DNA of 64,000 bases from Pseudomonas moraviensis (GTDB lineage: Bacteria; Pseudomonadota; Gammaproteobacteria; Pseudomonadales; Pseudomonadaceae): the NCBI RefSeq assembly GCF_900105805.1, contig NZ_LT629788.1, positions 2,976,001 through 3,040,000 of the forward strand. Reading direction: 5' to 3'. The translations under genes and the position numbers were made by a program. The first letter of the stretch is position 1, and each line of letters begins with the position of its first letter. The notes under the pieces are model-generated. The model was not told the origin of the DNA, did no database searches, and saw nothing but the letters and a program-made list of their open reading frames with translations. Shown here piece by piece: positions 1 to 9,200 of the stretch.

Positions 1-1
1 C

Positions 2-58
2 CGGCGCATGAGTGAAAAGGAAGATCGCGACAATCTTGCGCAACGGGCCGCCGACTGA
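2..58 (+). CDS. 3' end of an upstream gene (partial)
   Basis: An open frame runs from the window edge to a TGA at 56-58. Its last residues are polar and charged (MSEKEDRDNL then AQRAAD). It could be the C-terminus of a gene that begins before the window. Only about 18 codons are visible, so no family can be named, and a chance open frame is possible. Confidence 0.35.
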   Translation, partial: RRMSEKEDRDNLAQRAAD

Positions 59-104
59 GCTGAAAACTTGATCCTCGGGTTAATGCTCGTCACTATTGCG
101 CAAC

Positions 105-155
105 GCGGGGACGACCCTGCGGCTCGATCGAGTCATTAACCTGGGGACGACCCCG
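105..155 (+). promoter_or_regulatory. Guanidine-II (mini-ykkC) riboswitch
   Basis: Two short GC hairpins each carry an ACGA tetraloop: GCGGGG-ACGA-CCCTGC at 105-120 and GGGG-ACGA-CCCC at 143-154. They are separated by about 22 nt. Paired hairpins with ACGR loops define the mini-ykkC class, which binds guanidine. The second hairpin ends about 10 nt before the GGAGG Shine-Dalgarno sequence (165-169) of the SMR exporter gene at 176. That placement and gene partner match known guanidine-II switches, which raise expression of the exporter when ligand is bound. Confidence 0.88.
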
Positions 156-175
156 TCAATCGATGGAGGTCCTGC

Positions 176-490
176 ATGTCCTGGATCATTCTGTTTTGCG
201 CCGGCCTGTTCGAAGTCGGCTGGGCCGTCGGGCTGAAATACACCGACGGCTTCACCCGCCCGCTCCCCACCGCCCTGACCGTTGCCGCCATGGCTATCAG
301 CCTCGGCCTACTGGGCCTGGCGATGAAGGAATTGCCATTGGGTACGGCTTATGCGATCTGGACCGGCGTCGGTGCCGTGGGTACGGTGATCGCCGGGATC
401 ATTCTGTTTGGTGAATCGATGGCGCTGATCAGGCTGGCCAGTGTGGCGTTGATCGTCACGGGTTTGATAGGCCTTAAAGTGAGCGCTTAA
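176..490 (+). CDS. sugE: SMR-family guanidinium exporter SugE/Gdx
   Basis: This is a 104-residue small multidrug resistance protein with four predicted membrane helices, the usual length for the family. The conserved glutamate of helix 1 is present (FEVGWAVGLKY, about residue 13), followed by GTAYAIWTGVGAVGT in helix 3, typical of the SugE/Gdx branch rather than EmrE. Members of that branch exchange guanidinium for protons in the inner membrane. The start at 176 is supported by GGAGG at 165-169; an alternative ATG at 163 lies in another frame. The guanidine-II riboswitch just upstream supports guanidinium as the physiological substrate. A REP doublet follows the stop and may end the transcript. 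Confidence 0.93.
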   Translation: MSWIILFCAGLFEVGWAVGLKYTDGFTRPLPTALTVAAMAISLGLLGLAMKELPLGTAYAIWTGVGAVGTVIAGIILFGESMALIRLASVALIVTGLIGLKVSA

Positions 491-501
491 GCCACTACCG
501 T

Positions 502-584
502 CTTCGCGAGCAGGCTCGCTCCCACATTCAACCGCATTCCGTCATTGGAACACGGTCACCTGTGGGAGCGAGCCTGCTCGCGAA
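502..584. repeat. REP doublet (REPIN)
   Basis: Two inverted copies of a REP unit (TTCGCGAGCAGGCTCGCTCCCACA at 502-525 is the first, given here as its 24-base span; the mirror copy is at 561-584) flank a 35-bp spacer. Each unit contains its own GAGCAGGCTC-type palindrome. It lies between the convergent sugE and acyltransferase genes, a usual place for such elements, and may act as a bidirectional transcript end. Confidence 0.9.
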
Positions 585-604
585 GGGGCCTTTTGATGCA
601 GCGA

Positions 605-2476
605 CTATCTGACGGATCCGCGCAACTCCCCCACCAACCCTTGCAACTTCGCCGGTTCCGTCCCTTCGGTAATCGCCGGCCCCGCCACCAGCGTCACCCG
701 CGACCACAAGCGGTGGAACAAGCCCTTGTTCGGATCGCGACTGAAGAAACTCCCCCACAATCCTTGCAACGCCAGCGGAATCACCGGCACCGGCGTCTCC
801 TCGAGAATGCGCGTCACCCCACCTCGGAATTCATTGATCTCGCCATCAGCGGTCAACTTTCCTTCCGGGAAAATGCACACCAGCTCGCCTTCCTTCAGAT
901 ACCGAGCAATGCGCGTGAAGGCTTTTTCGTAGATCTGGATGTCTTCCTGGCGTCCGGCGATAGGAATCGCACCCGCCGTGCGGAAGATAAAGTTCAGCAC
1001 CGGCAGGTTGTAGATCTTGTAGTACATGACAAAGCGAATCGGCCTACGCACTGCCCCGCCGATCAGCAAGGCGTCAACGAATGACACGTGATTGCACACC
1101 AGCAGCGCCGCCCCTTCGTCCGGGATCGCTTCAAGGTTGCGATGCTCGACGCGGTACATGGAATGGCTGAGCAGCCAGATCATGAAGCGCATGCTGAATT
1201 CGGGGACGATCTTGAAGATGTAGGCGTTGACGCCGATGTTCAGCAGCGACACCACCAGGAACAGTTGCGGGATCGACAGCTTGGCGACGCTTAACAAAAC
1301 GATCGAAACAATCGCCGACACCACCATAAACAGCGCGTTGAGAATATTGTTGGCGGCGATCACTCGCGCCCGTTCGTTTTCAGCCGTGCGCGACTGGATC
1401 AGCGCGTACAGCGGCACAATATAGAAGCCGCCAAAAATGCCCAGACCAAGAATATCGATCAACACCGCCCAGGTGTGAACGAAGCCCAATACGGCAATCC
1501 AGCTATGGCCGGTGACGCTGTCCGGGATTCCCCCGGAATGCCACCACAGCAACAGGCCAAACACGGTCAGGCCGAACGAGCCGAACGGCACCAGACCGAT
1601 CTCGACTTTGCGCCCGGAGAGCTTTTCGCAGAGCATCGAACCCAGCGCGATCCCCACCGAGAACACCGTCAGAATAAGCGTCACCACTGTTTCGTCGCCG
1701 TGCATCCACTCCTTGGCGTAGGCCGGGATCTGCGTCAGGTAGATCGCCCCGACAAACCAGAACCACGAGTTGCCGACAATCGAGCGCGACACCGCCGGCG
1801 TCTGGCCCAGGCCGAGTTTCAGCGTCGCCCAGGACTGGCTGAAGATGTTCCAGTTCAGGCGCATTTCCGGCGACGATGCCGCCGCACGCGGAATGCTGCG
1901 GCTGGCCAGGTAACCCAGCACGGCAATGCCGACGATCGCTGCGGAGACCACCGGCGCGTAGTGCTCGGTCGACATCATGATCCCGGCGCCGATGGTCCCG
2001 GCGAGAATCGCCAGAAACGTGCCCATTTCCACCAGACCGTTGCCGCCGACCAGTTCGTCATCGCGCAAGGCCTGCGGCAGGATCGAATACTTCACCGGGC
2101 CGAACAATGCCGAATGCGTGCCCATGGCGAACAGCGCGACCAGCATCAGTGACAGATGATCGAAGAGAAAGCCGATCGATCCTACGGCCATGATGGCGAT
2201 TTCTGCGAGCTTGATCAGGCGGATCAGCGCGTCCTTGGCGAATTTTTCCCCGAATTGCCCGGCCAGTGCCGAGAACAGGAAAAACGGCAGGATAAACAGC
2301 AGCGCGCAAAGGTTGACCCAGATCGAGCGGTCACCCTCGATGGTCAGCCGATAGAGGATGGCGAGGATCAACGACTGTTTAAATACGTTGTCGTTAAACG
2401 CGCCGAGCGACTGGGTAATAAAGAAGGGCAAAAAGCGCCGGGTACGCAACAGGTTGAACTGTGAGGGGTGACTCAT
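605..2476 (-). CDS. MFS transporter fused to a 1-acylglycerol-phosphate acyltransferase domain (LplT-PlsC type)
   Basis: This is a 623-residue inner-membrane fusion. Residues about 10-410 form an MFS domain starting FFITQSLGAFNDNVFKQ, a lysophospholipid transporter (LplT)-like opening. Residues about 440-600 form a PlsC-like acyltransferase with the catalytic HX4D motif (NHVSFVD, H463/D468) and an FPEG motif near 536. Enterobacteria use separate LplT and Aas proteins to bring lysophospholipid across the inner membrane and re-acylate it. Here transport and acyl transfer lie in one chain, without the acyl-ACP synthetase domain of Aas. I chose the ATG at 2476 (MSHPSQF) because GGAA-type ribosome-binding bases precede it and the membrane domain begins soon after; an upstream in-frame extension of 25 residues looks unrelated. 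Glycerophospholipid remodelling is inferred. Confidence 0.85.
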   Translation of the reverse strand: MSHPSQFNLLRTRRFLPFFITQSLGAFNDNVFKQSLILAILYRLTIEGDRSIWVNLCALLFILPFFLFSALAGQFGEKFAKDALIRLIKLAEIAIMAVGSIGFLFDHLSLMLVALFAMGTHSALFGPVKYSILPQALRDDELVGGNGLVEMGTFLAILAGTIGAGIMMSTEHYAPVVSAAIVGIAVLGYLASRSIPRAAASSPEMRLNWNIFSQSWATLKLGLGQTPAVSRSIVGNSWFWFVGAIYLTQIPAYAKEWMHGDETVVTLILTVFSVGIALGSMLCEKLSGRKVEIGLVPFGSFGLTVFGLLLWWHSGGIPDSVTGHSWIAVLGFVHTWAVLIDILGLGIFGGFYIVPLYALIQSRTAENERARVIAANNILNALFMVVSAIVSIVLLSVAKLSIPQLFLVVSLLNIGVNAYIFKIVPEFSMRFMIWLLSHSMYRVEHRNLEAIPDEGAALLVCNHVSFVDALLIGGAVRRPIRFVMYYKIYNLPVLNFIFRTAGAIPIAGRQEDIQIYEKAFTRIARYLKEGELVCIFPEGKLTADGEINEFRGGVTRILEETPVPVIPLALQGLWGSFFSRDPNKGLFHRLWSRVTLVAGPAITEGTEPAKLQGLVGELRGSVR

Positions 2477-2572
2477 CTTCCGTGTTTCCTGATGTTGGGT
2501 AGAGAGGCCTGGATGCTTGTCATTGGAATGCCGCACCACGATCCAGGCCACACCTTACCTAAACTTTTCAGT

Positions 2573-3727
2573 TTATTTCTTCAAACCTGCGATACACGGC
2601 GAGACAAACAGCTCGCCACGCCACGCGCCCTGCACGGTGCGCTTGCCGACGATCAGCCACATCGCCGCCAACAAAATCACCAGCGCCGTACCGAACACGC
2701 TGAAAAACGTCAGGCTGAGGATGCTCGCCAGTTTCAGCGTCGCCAGGGAATACACGCCCAGCGGAAAGGTGAAGCCCCACCAGCCGAGGTTGAACGGAAT
2801 GCCGTCACGCAGATAACGCACGGTGATCAGCAGCGCCATCAACATCCACCACAGACCAAAACCCCACAACGTCACTCCCGCCACCAGGCCCAGACCCGAG
2901 GCGATTTCGCCGACACCGGGCAGACCATTCGCGGCAAAAATCGCTGGGGCCTCACCGCCCAGCAGCAACATGCCCAACGCACCGGTGCCGATCGGCCCGA
3001 GGGCCAGCCAGCTCGACGCGGCCATGTTTTCGTGGGGCAGTTTGTGCAAGGCCATGCGCAACAACAGGATGGTCAGAATGCTGAACGCTACCGGCAGGGA
3101 GAAGGCCCAGAGCACGTAGCTGGTGGTCAGTACGATGAGTTGCGCATGGGCGTCCGTCAGATGCGGGGCGAGCAAGCCGCCGCTGGCCGCAGCCACTTCC
3201 GCCGCCACTACCGGCAGCAACCATACCGCCGTCATCTGATCGATGCTGTGCTCCTGACGAGTAAACATCATGTAGGGAATCAGCACGCCGCAGGCCAGCG
3301 ACATCGCCACATCGATCCACCACAACGCTTCAACCAGTTGGATTACTCCGTCGCCCCAGCGCGGCACGCCGAACAGCAGAAAACCGTTGATGATCGTCGC
3401 CAGGCCCATGGGAATGGTGCCGAAGAACATCGACACGGTTGAATGGCCGAAAATCCGTCGTGCTTCATCGAAGAACAACATCCAGCGGGCGGCGTAGGCT
3501 GCGGTAAACAGCGTGAACAAGACAATGTTGAACAGCCACAGCCCTTCAGCCACGGCGTGCAATCCGGGAATGGCCAGCGGCAATTGCGCCAGCGCCAATG
3601 CCAGCACACCGGTGCCCATGGTCGCGGCGAACCAGTTCGGCGTGAATTGCCGGATCACTTCGCGCGGATGCTGAAGCTGGCTGAAAGGCTTGAAGCCGGG
3701 GGTGACACTGTTGGGGCAAATCATCAT
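2573..3727 (-). CDS. TDT-family (TehA/SLAC1-like) membrane transporter
   Basis: This 384-residue protein has about ten hydrophobic segments and begins with a short cytoplasmic stretch followed by FTPNWFAATMGTGVLALAL. The NWFAATMGTG signature is typical of the tellurite-resistance/dicarboxylate transporter (TDT) family, which includes TehA, Mae1, SSU1 and SLAC1 anion channels. Substrates in the family include C4-dicarboxylates, sulfite and chloride/nitrate; which applies here cannot be told from sequence. The start at 3727 is supported by AGGAG about 6 bases upstream of ATGATG. The gene is followed on the same strand by the acyltransferase fusion with a gap of about 95 bp. The intergenic region upstream (3728-3829) carries an inverted repeat. 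Confidence 0.85.
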   Translation of the reverse strand: MMICPNSVTPGFKPFSQLQHPREVIRQFTPNWFAATMGTGVLALALAQLPLAIPGLHAVAEGLWLFNIVLFTLFTAAYAARWMLFFDEARRIFGHSTVSMFFGTIPMGLATIINGFLLFGVPRWGDGVIQLVEALWWIDVAMSLACGVLIPYMMFTRQEHSIDQMTAVWLLPVVAAEVAAASGGLLAPHLTDAHAQLIVLTTSYVLWAFSLPVAFSILTILLLRMALHKLPHENMAASSWLALGPIGTGALGMLLLGGEAPAIFAANGLPGVGEIASGLGLVAGVTLWGFGLWWMLMALLITVRYLRDGIPFNLGWWGFTFPLGVYSLATLKLASILSLTFFSVFGTALVILLAAMWLIVGKRTVQGAWRGELFVSPCIAGLKK

Positions 3728-3803
3728 GAGCTCCTGTCCTCTGGTGAGGTTGAGCTCATGGTAGATCCGAATCGAATATCGATATAACGGGTAATATCTC
3801 TAA

Positions 3804-3829
3804 CTGTTATCTGTTTTGCAGATAAACAG
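3804..3829. repeat. Inverted repeat between cupin and TDT genes
   Basis: TTATCTG at 3807-3813 is mirrored by CAGATAA at 3819-3825 across a 5-base loop, and the arms extend outwards with one bulge. There is no T-run on either strand, so a simple intrinsic terminator is unlikely. Because it lies upstream of the TDT gene on the minus strand, an operator is possible. Confidence 0.4.
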
Positions 3830-4141
3830 CTAAACGCTACCCTCCGATTCGATTACCAGAATCCGCGCCTCGCCTTGCGGATGGGCGACGTGCTCGGTGC
3901 CGACCGAGGCATAGAAAATATCACCTGTGTCCAACACAACCTGCCGCTCCTCGCCGCCTTCGCGGTAGTGCATCCGCACCCGACCATCGAGTACTACGAA
4001 CACTTCTTCTCCGTCGTTGACGTGCCATTTGTACGGCTGATCGGTCCAGTGCAGGCGCGTGGTGATGCCGTTCATGTTGGCGATGTCCAAGGCACCCCAG
4101 GCGCGTTCGGCGGTAAACGATTTGCTGCGGATAATCTTCAT
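3830..4141 (-). CDS. Small single-domain cupin protein
   Basis: This 103-residue protein is one cupin beta-barrel. Cupin motif 1 is seen around residues 40-60 (KWHVNDGEEVFVVLDG) and motif 2 around 72-90 (DTGDIFYASVGTEHVAHP), with His and Glu residues able to hold one metal ion. No fused domain or signal peptide is visible, so it is probably cytoplasmic. Such stand-alone cupins have many roles, including isomerases, dioxygenases and sugar-binding proteins, and the substrate cannot be assigned. It sits between two transporter genes on the same strand but at a distance, so co-transcription is uncertain. Confidence 0.8.
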   Translation of the reverse strand: MKIIRSKSFTAERAWGALDIANMNGITTRLHWTDQPYKWHVNDGEEVFVVLDGRVRMHYREGGEERQVVLDTGDIFYASVGTEHVAHPQGEARILVIESEGSV

Positions 4142-4190
4142 GAATCGATCCGTGAGAGAAGTTCGCCAAGGCTAACCGAAACCGCGGCGC

Positions 4191-5390
4191 TCAAGGAGCA
4201 CTACAAATTTTACCCGCCTGGGGCCGCAGACTGAGCAGCAGCGCAGCCACGGCCAGCACGATCAGCACAACGCCGTAACCGTCGGTGGTCGCCAGCAATC
4301 CGAAGCTGCGCGCCAGATGCCCGGCCAGCAGCGCCGGCAGACAGAACGCCAGATAACTGAGCACGTAATACGCAGACATCAACCCGGCTCGCTCGTGGGG
4401 CAAGGCCAGCGGCACCAGAGTGCGCACCGCACCCAGAAAACCCGAGCCAAAGCCACAACCGGCGACCACGGTGCCAAAGAAAAACAGCGACAGACTGGCG
4501 CCGTGTACCCCAAGCAAAATCAATATCAGCCCGACCGGCAGCAAGCTCGCGCCCAGCAGCAGCGCCTGAGCAGCCGGGCGGTTGCGCATGGTGAAGATCA
4601 TCAACGCGCCCGTCACGGTCAATGCCGCCACCGTCGCGCCGCCGATCAGGTTGGAGGTCGAGCCGGTGGCTGTGCGTACCAATGACGGTGCCAGCGAGGC
4701 ATAAAAACCTCCGAGCGCCCAGGTTGCAGTATTCAATGGCAACACTCGCCACAATGTTGAACGCGCCTGCACCGGCACATGCAAGGTCGGCCGCAACGAC
4801 GCCCACGCCCCGCTCTGTCGCGAAACACTTTCCGGCAAGCGCCACACATACACGCCCTGCAACACGAACAACGCCAGCAGCAACCAGTAGGTCAGCTGCA
4901 ACGGCGCGGGTGCGAATTCTGCGAGCAAGCCACAGCCCAAACCGCCCAAAGCCATTCCGAGTAACGGCGCGACGCTGTTGATCAACGGCCCCTGCTGGCG
5001 ATCGGTGTCGAGCAATGTTGCGCTCAAAACGGCGGTAGCCATGCCGGTGGCGAAACCCTGCAGCACCCGCGCGCCGATCAACCAGGCGACGCTGTCGGCA
5101 TAAATGAACAGCAGCATCGCCAGGGCATTGAGCAGAACCGCGCTGAAGATCACCGGCTTGCGGCCCAAATGGTCGGAAAGCGAACCGACCGTCAGCAACG
5201 CCGCCAACAGACTCAAGGCGTAAACGGCGAAGATCAGCGTCAGCATCGCTGAGGAGAAATGCAATTGGTCCTGATACAGGTGATACAACGGCGTCGGCGC
5301 GGTGGAAGCGGCGAGAAAACTCAGTAAGGTGATCGCCAGAAACCACAGGCTGGATCGATGGGAAGCAACGTCTTTCAAAGGGCTGGTCAT
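4191..5390 (-). CDS. MFS transporter, likely drug or metabolite exporter
   Basis: This 399-residue protein has twelve hydrophobic segments. MFS motif A follows helix 2 (GSLSDHLGRKPVI, about residues 68-80), and ARVLQGFATGMATA follows in helix 4, a pattern common in 12-TM drug/proton antiporters. GGAG about 8 bases before the ATG at 5390 supports the start. It is divergent from a TetR-family gene at 5481, with a 90-bp shared control region containing an AAAAGC/GCTTTT inverted repeat. That is the usual arrangement for a ligand-induced exporter repressed by its neighbour. The substrate is unknown. Confidence 0.85.
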   Translation of the reverse strand: MTSPLKDVASHRSSLWFLAITLLSFLAASTAPTPLYHLYQDQLHFSSAMLTLIFAVYALSLLAALLTVGSLSDHLGRKPVIFSAVLLNALAMLLFIYADSVAWLIGARVLQGFATGMATAVLSATLLDTDRQQGPLINSVAPLLGMALGGLGCGLLAEFAPAPLQLTYWLLLALFVLQGVYVWRLPESVSRQSGAWASLRPTLHVPVQARSTLWRVLPLNTATWALGGFYASLAPSLVRTATGSTSNLIGGATVAALTVTGALMIFTMRNRPAAQALLLGASLLPVGLILILLGVHGASLSLFFFGTVVAGCGFGSGFLGAVRTLVPLALPHERAGLMSAYYVLSYLAFCLPALLAGHLARSFGLLATTDGYGVVLIVLAVAALLLSLRPQAGKICSAP

Positions 5391-5402
5391 AGGAAACTCC
5401 GC

Positions 5403-5423
5403 AAAAGCTAACTTTTTGCTTTT
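5403..5423. promoter_or_regulatory. Candidate TetR operator in the divergent MFS/TetR region
   Basis: AAAAGC at 5403-5408 and GCTTTT at 5418-5423 form an inverted repeat with a 9-base centre. It lies 13-33 bases upstream of the MFS start and about 58 bases from the TetR start, where a repressor could block both genes. The assignment is by position and symmetry only. Confidence 0.45.
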
Positions 5424-5480
5424 ACGCAGTGTGCTACCGCCTCGCGCTTAAAGCAAATTCTTTGTGTTAAGGTCTGAACC

Positions 5481-6023
5481 ATGGCTATTAAAGAAGGTTT
5501 ACGCCCCGGTGGCCGCAGTGCCCGGGTGCAAGAGTCGATCCATTCGGCTGTCAATGCGCTGCTGCAAGAGCAGGAACGTTCCACCGTGACCGTCCCGCAA
5601 ATCGCCGCCCGCGCGGGGGTTACGCCGTCGACGATCTATCGGCGCTGGGGTGATCTGGCGGCGTTGCTGGCGGACGTCGCCCTCGCCCGCATGCGCCCGG
5701 ACAGCGAACCGGCGGACACTGGAAGTCTGCGCGGCGATATCCGCGCGTGGGCCGAGCAGTATCTCGACGAGATGAGTTCGGAGGTCGGGCGCAACATGAT
5801 GCGTGACGTGCAAGCGAGCGCTACGCCGGGCTATTGCGTGGCAATCATTGGTGCGCAGTTGCAGACCATTGTCGATCGCTATGCGCATGAGAAGGCGCCG
5901 AGCGTGGATCGCTTGATCAATCTGGTGGTGGCGCCGGTGGTGTTCCGGATTCTGTTTTCGGCGACGGCGCTGGAGATTGAAGAGCTCCATCGCCTGATCG
6001 ATATCGCGCTGCGTCTGGACTGA
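5481..6023 (+). CDS. TetR/AcrR-family transcriptional regulator
   Basis: This 180-residue protein has an N-terminal helix-turn-helix at about residues 30-55 (VPQIAARAGVTPSTIYRRWG), typical of TetR. The rest, an alpha-helical region with a C-terminal ligand/dimer domain, resembles the TetR_C family of exporter regulators. The ATG at 5481 has only a weak Shine-Dalgarno sequence (AAGGTCTG). It is transcribed away from the MFS gene at 4191-5390 and probably represses it and itself. The inducer is not predictable. A REP doublet begins 3 bp after the stop. Confidence 0.88.
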   Translation: MAIKEGLRPGGRSARVQESIHSAVNALLQEQERSTVTVPQIAARAGVTPSTIYRRWGDLAALLADVALARMRPDSEPADTGSLRGDIRAWAEQYLDEMSSEVGRNMMRDVQASATPGYCVAIIGAQLQTIVDRYAHEKAPSVDRLINLVVAPVVFRILFSATALEIEELHRLIDIALRLD

Positions 6024-6025
6024 CG

Positions 6026-6096
6026 CCTTCGCGAGCAGGCTTGCTCCCACAAGGGAATGCATTCCAACCGTGGGAGCGAGCCTGCTCGCGAAGAGG
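6026..6096. repeat. REP doublet (REPIN)
   Basis: Inverted REP units (GCGAGCAGGCTTGCTCCCAC side and GTGGGAGCGAGCCTGCTCGC side) surround a spacer of about 20 bp, immediately after the TetR gene. The left arm has a T in GGCTTGCTC, breaking perfect symmetry with the right arm. Confidence 0.88.
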
Positions 6097-6245
6097 CCCG
6101 CCCGGTTACCATAAAAACCACCCGCTACCCCGCCTGCGACACCCCGCCACGCCACGACCTTGGTCGACACTGACTAACCGCCGCGCCCGTGCGAGACTGT
6201 TCGCCCGGGCAGGAGTGCCGGGGAGTCTTTTGTCGGGAGTGCTGC

Positions 6246-9200
6246 ATGTCGTTGTCCACCGGGCTGATCGCCGTCGTTGCCCTGGCCTACATGGCCATCA
6301 TGTTCGCCATCGCCTTTTACGGCGACCGTCGCAGCACGCCGTTGCCGCCGCGAGTGCGTGCCTGGGTGTACAGCCTGTCGCTGGCGGTTTACTGCACCAG
6401 TTGGACGTTCTTCGGCGCGGTGGGACAGGCGGCGGAACAACTATGGTCGTTCCTGCCGATCTACCTTGGGCCGATCCTGCTGCTGGTATGCGCCCCGTGG
6501 GTCCTGCAGAAAATGGTGATGATCAGCAAACAGGAGAACATCACCTCCATCGCCGACTTCATCGCCGCGCGCTACGGCAAATCGCAATCGCTGGCGGTGG
6601 TCGTGGCGCTGATCTGCCTGGTCGGCGTCTTGCCCTATATCGCCCTGCAACTCAAAGGCATCGTCCTCGGCGTGAACCTGCTGATCGGCGCCGGCGCCGA
6701 TGCCATGGGCACCCGCGCTCAGGACACGGCGCTGATCGTGTCGCTGGTGCTGGCGTTGTTCACTATCGTTTTCGGTACGCGCAACCTTGATGCCACCGAA
6801 CACCACCGTGGCATGGTGCTGGCGATCGCTTTCGAATCGCTGGTCAAGCTGTTCGCTTTTCTCGCCGTCGGCGCTTTCGTTACTTACGGCCTGTATGACG
6901 GTTTCGACGACCTGTTCAATCAGGCGATGCTCGCCCCGCGCCTTGAAGCCTATTGGAAGGAAACCATCAACTGGCCGTCGATGGTGGTGCAGACCGGGGT
7001 GGCGATGATGGCGATCATCTGCCTGCCCCGGCAATTTCACGTCACCGTGGTGGAAAACATCGACCCGCAGGATCTGCGGCTGGCGAAATGGGTGTTCCCG
7101 GCCTATCTGGCGTTGGCCGCACTGTTCGTAGTCCCGATCGCACTCGCCGGTCAGATGCTGCTGCCCAGCCACGTGCTGCCCGACTCCTTCGTGATCAGCC
7201 TGCCGCTGGCCCAGGCGCATCCGGCGCTGGCCATGCTGGCGTTCATCGGTGGTGCATCGGCAGCGACCGGCATGGTGATTGTCGCCAGCGTCGCGCTGTC
7301 GACCATGGTCTCCAACGACATGCTGTTGCCGTGGCTGTTGCGCCGCAACAACGCCGAGCGCCCGTTCGAAGTGTTCCGCCAGTGGATGCTCTCGGTGCGC
7401 CGGGTCAGCATCGTGGTGATTCTGCTGCTGGCCTACGTCAGCTATCGCTTGCTCGGCTCGACCGCGAGCCTGGCGACCATCGGCCAGATCGCCTTCGCGG
7501 CGGTAACGCAACTGGCGCCAGCGATGCTCGGCGCGTTGTACTGGAAACAGGCCAACCGCCGTGGCGTGTTTGCCGGTCTCGCCACCGGCACTTTCCTGTG
7601 GTTCTACACGCTGGTGCTGCCGATTGCCGCGCACAGTCTCGGCTGGTCGCTGGCGAGCTTCCCCGGCTTGGCGTGGCTGCACAGCAATCCGCTGAACCTG
7701 CCGATCACGCCGCTGACCCAAGGCGTGGTGCTGTCGCTGGCGGGTAACTTCACCCTGTTTGCCTGGGTCTCGGTGCTGTCGCGCACGCGGGTTTCGGAGC
7801 ACTGGCAGGCCGGGCGTTTCATCGGCCAGGAAATCAGCGCGCGGCCCAATGGTCGCTCGATGCTGGCGGTGCAGATCGACGATCTGCTGCAATTGGCGGC
7901 GCGTTTTGTCGGCGAAGAACGGGCGCGACAGAGCTTCATTCGTTTCGCCTACCGCCAGGGCAAGGGCTTCAACCCCAACCAGAACGCCGACAGCGAATGG
8001 ATTGCTCACACCGAACGCTTGCTCGCCGGTGTCCTCGGTGCCTCTTCGACGCGCGCTGTCGTAAAAGCCGCCATCGAAGGTCGGGAAATGCAGCTGGAGG
8101 ACGTAGTCCGCATCGCCGACGAAGCCTCGGAGGTGCTGCAGTTCAACCGTGCGCTGCTGCAAGGCGCGATCGAAAACATCACGCAAGGCATCAGCGTGGT
8201 CGATCAATCGCTGAAACTGGTGGCGTGGAACCGACGTTATCTGGAACTGTTCAACTACCCTGACGGTTTGATCAGCGTCGGCCGACCGATTGCCGACATC
8301 ATTCGCTACAACGCCGAACGTGGCCTATGCGGCCCCGGCGAGGCCGAAGTGCACGTTGCGCGCCGCTTGCACTGGATGCGCCAGGGCCGCGCGCACACCT
8401 CCGAACGGCTGTTCCCCAATGGCCGGGTGATCGAGCTGATCGGCAACCCGATGCCCGGCGGCGGGTTCGTCATGAGCTTCACCGACATTACCGCGTTCCG
8501 CGAGGCCGAACAGGCGCTCACCGAGGCCAACGAAGGCCTCGAACAACGGGTCAGCGCGCGCACCCAGGAACTCTCGCAACTCAACGTCGCACTCACCGAA
8601 GCCAAGGGCACCGCCGAGGCGGCGAACCAGTCGAAAACCCGCTTTCTTGCCGCCGTCAGCCATGACTTGATGCAGCCGCTGAACGCCGCAAGGCTGTTCT
8701 CCGCCGCCCTCTCCCATCAAAACGAAGGCTTGAGCGCCGAGGCGCAACAACTGGTGCAACACCTCGACAGCTCGCTGCGTTCAGCCGAAGACCTGATCAG
8801 CGATCTGCTGGACATCTCGCGCCTGGAAAACGGCAAGATCAACCCGGATCGCAAGCCCTTCGCGGTCAATGAACTGTTCGACACCCTCGGTGCGGAATTC
8901 AAAGCGCTTGCCCAGGAGCAGAAGCTGACGTTCCGGGTGCGCGGCAGTCAATTGCGCATCGACAGCGACATCAAGCTGCTGCGGCGGATTCTGCAGAACT
9001 TCCTCACCAACGCTTTCCGCTACGCCAAGGGCCCGGTGCTGCTGGGCGTGCGCCGGCGTGACGGCGAGCTGTGTCTGGAGGTCTGGGATCGCGGGCCGGG
9101 CATTCCGGAAGACAAGCAGCAGGTGATCTTCGAAGAATTCAAGCGCCTCGACAGCCACCAGACCCGCGCGGAGAAAGGCCTGGGCCTGGGTCTGGCAATC

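Noticed and set aside
6441..8207. 588-residue minus-strand ORF over the hybrid kinase
   Set aside because: Antisense shadow: His/Gln/Arg-rich, low complexity, and the forward gene has clear domains.
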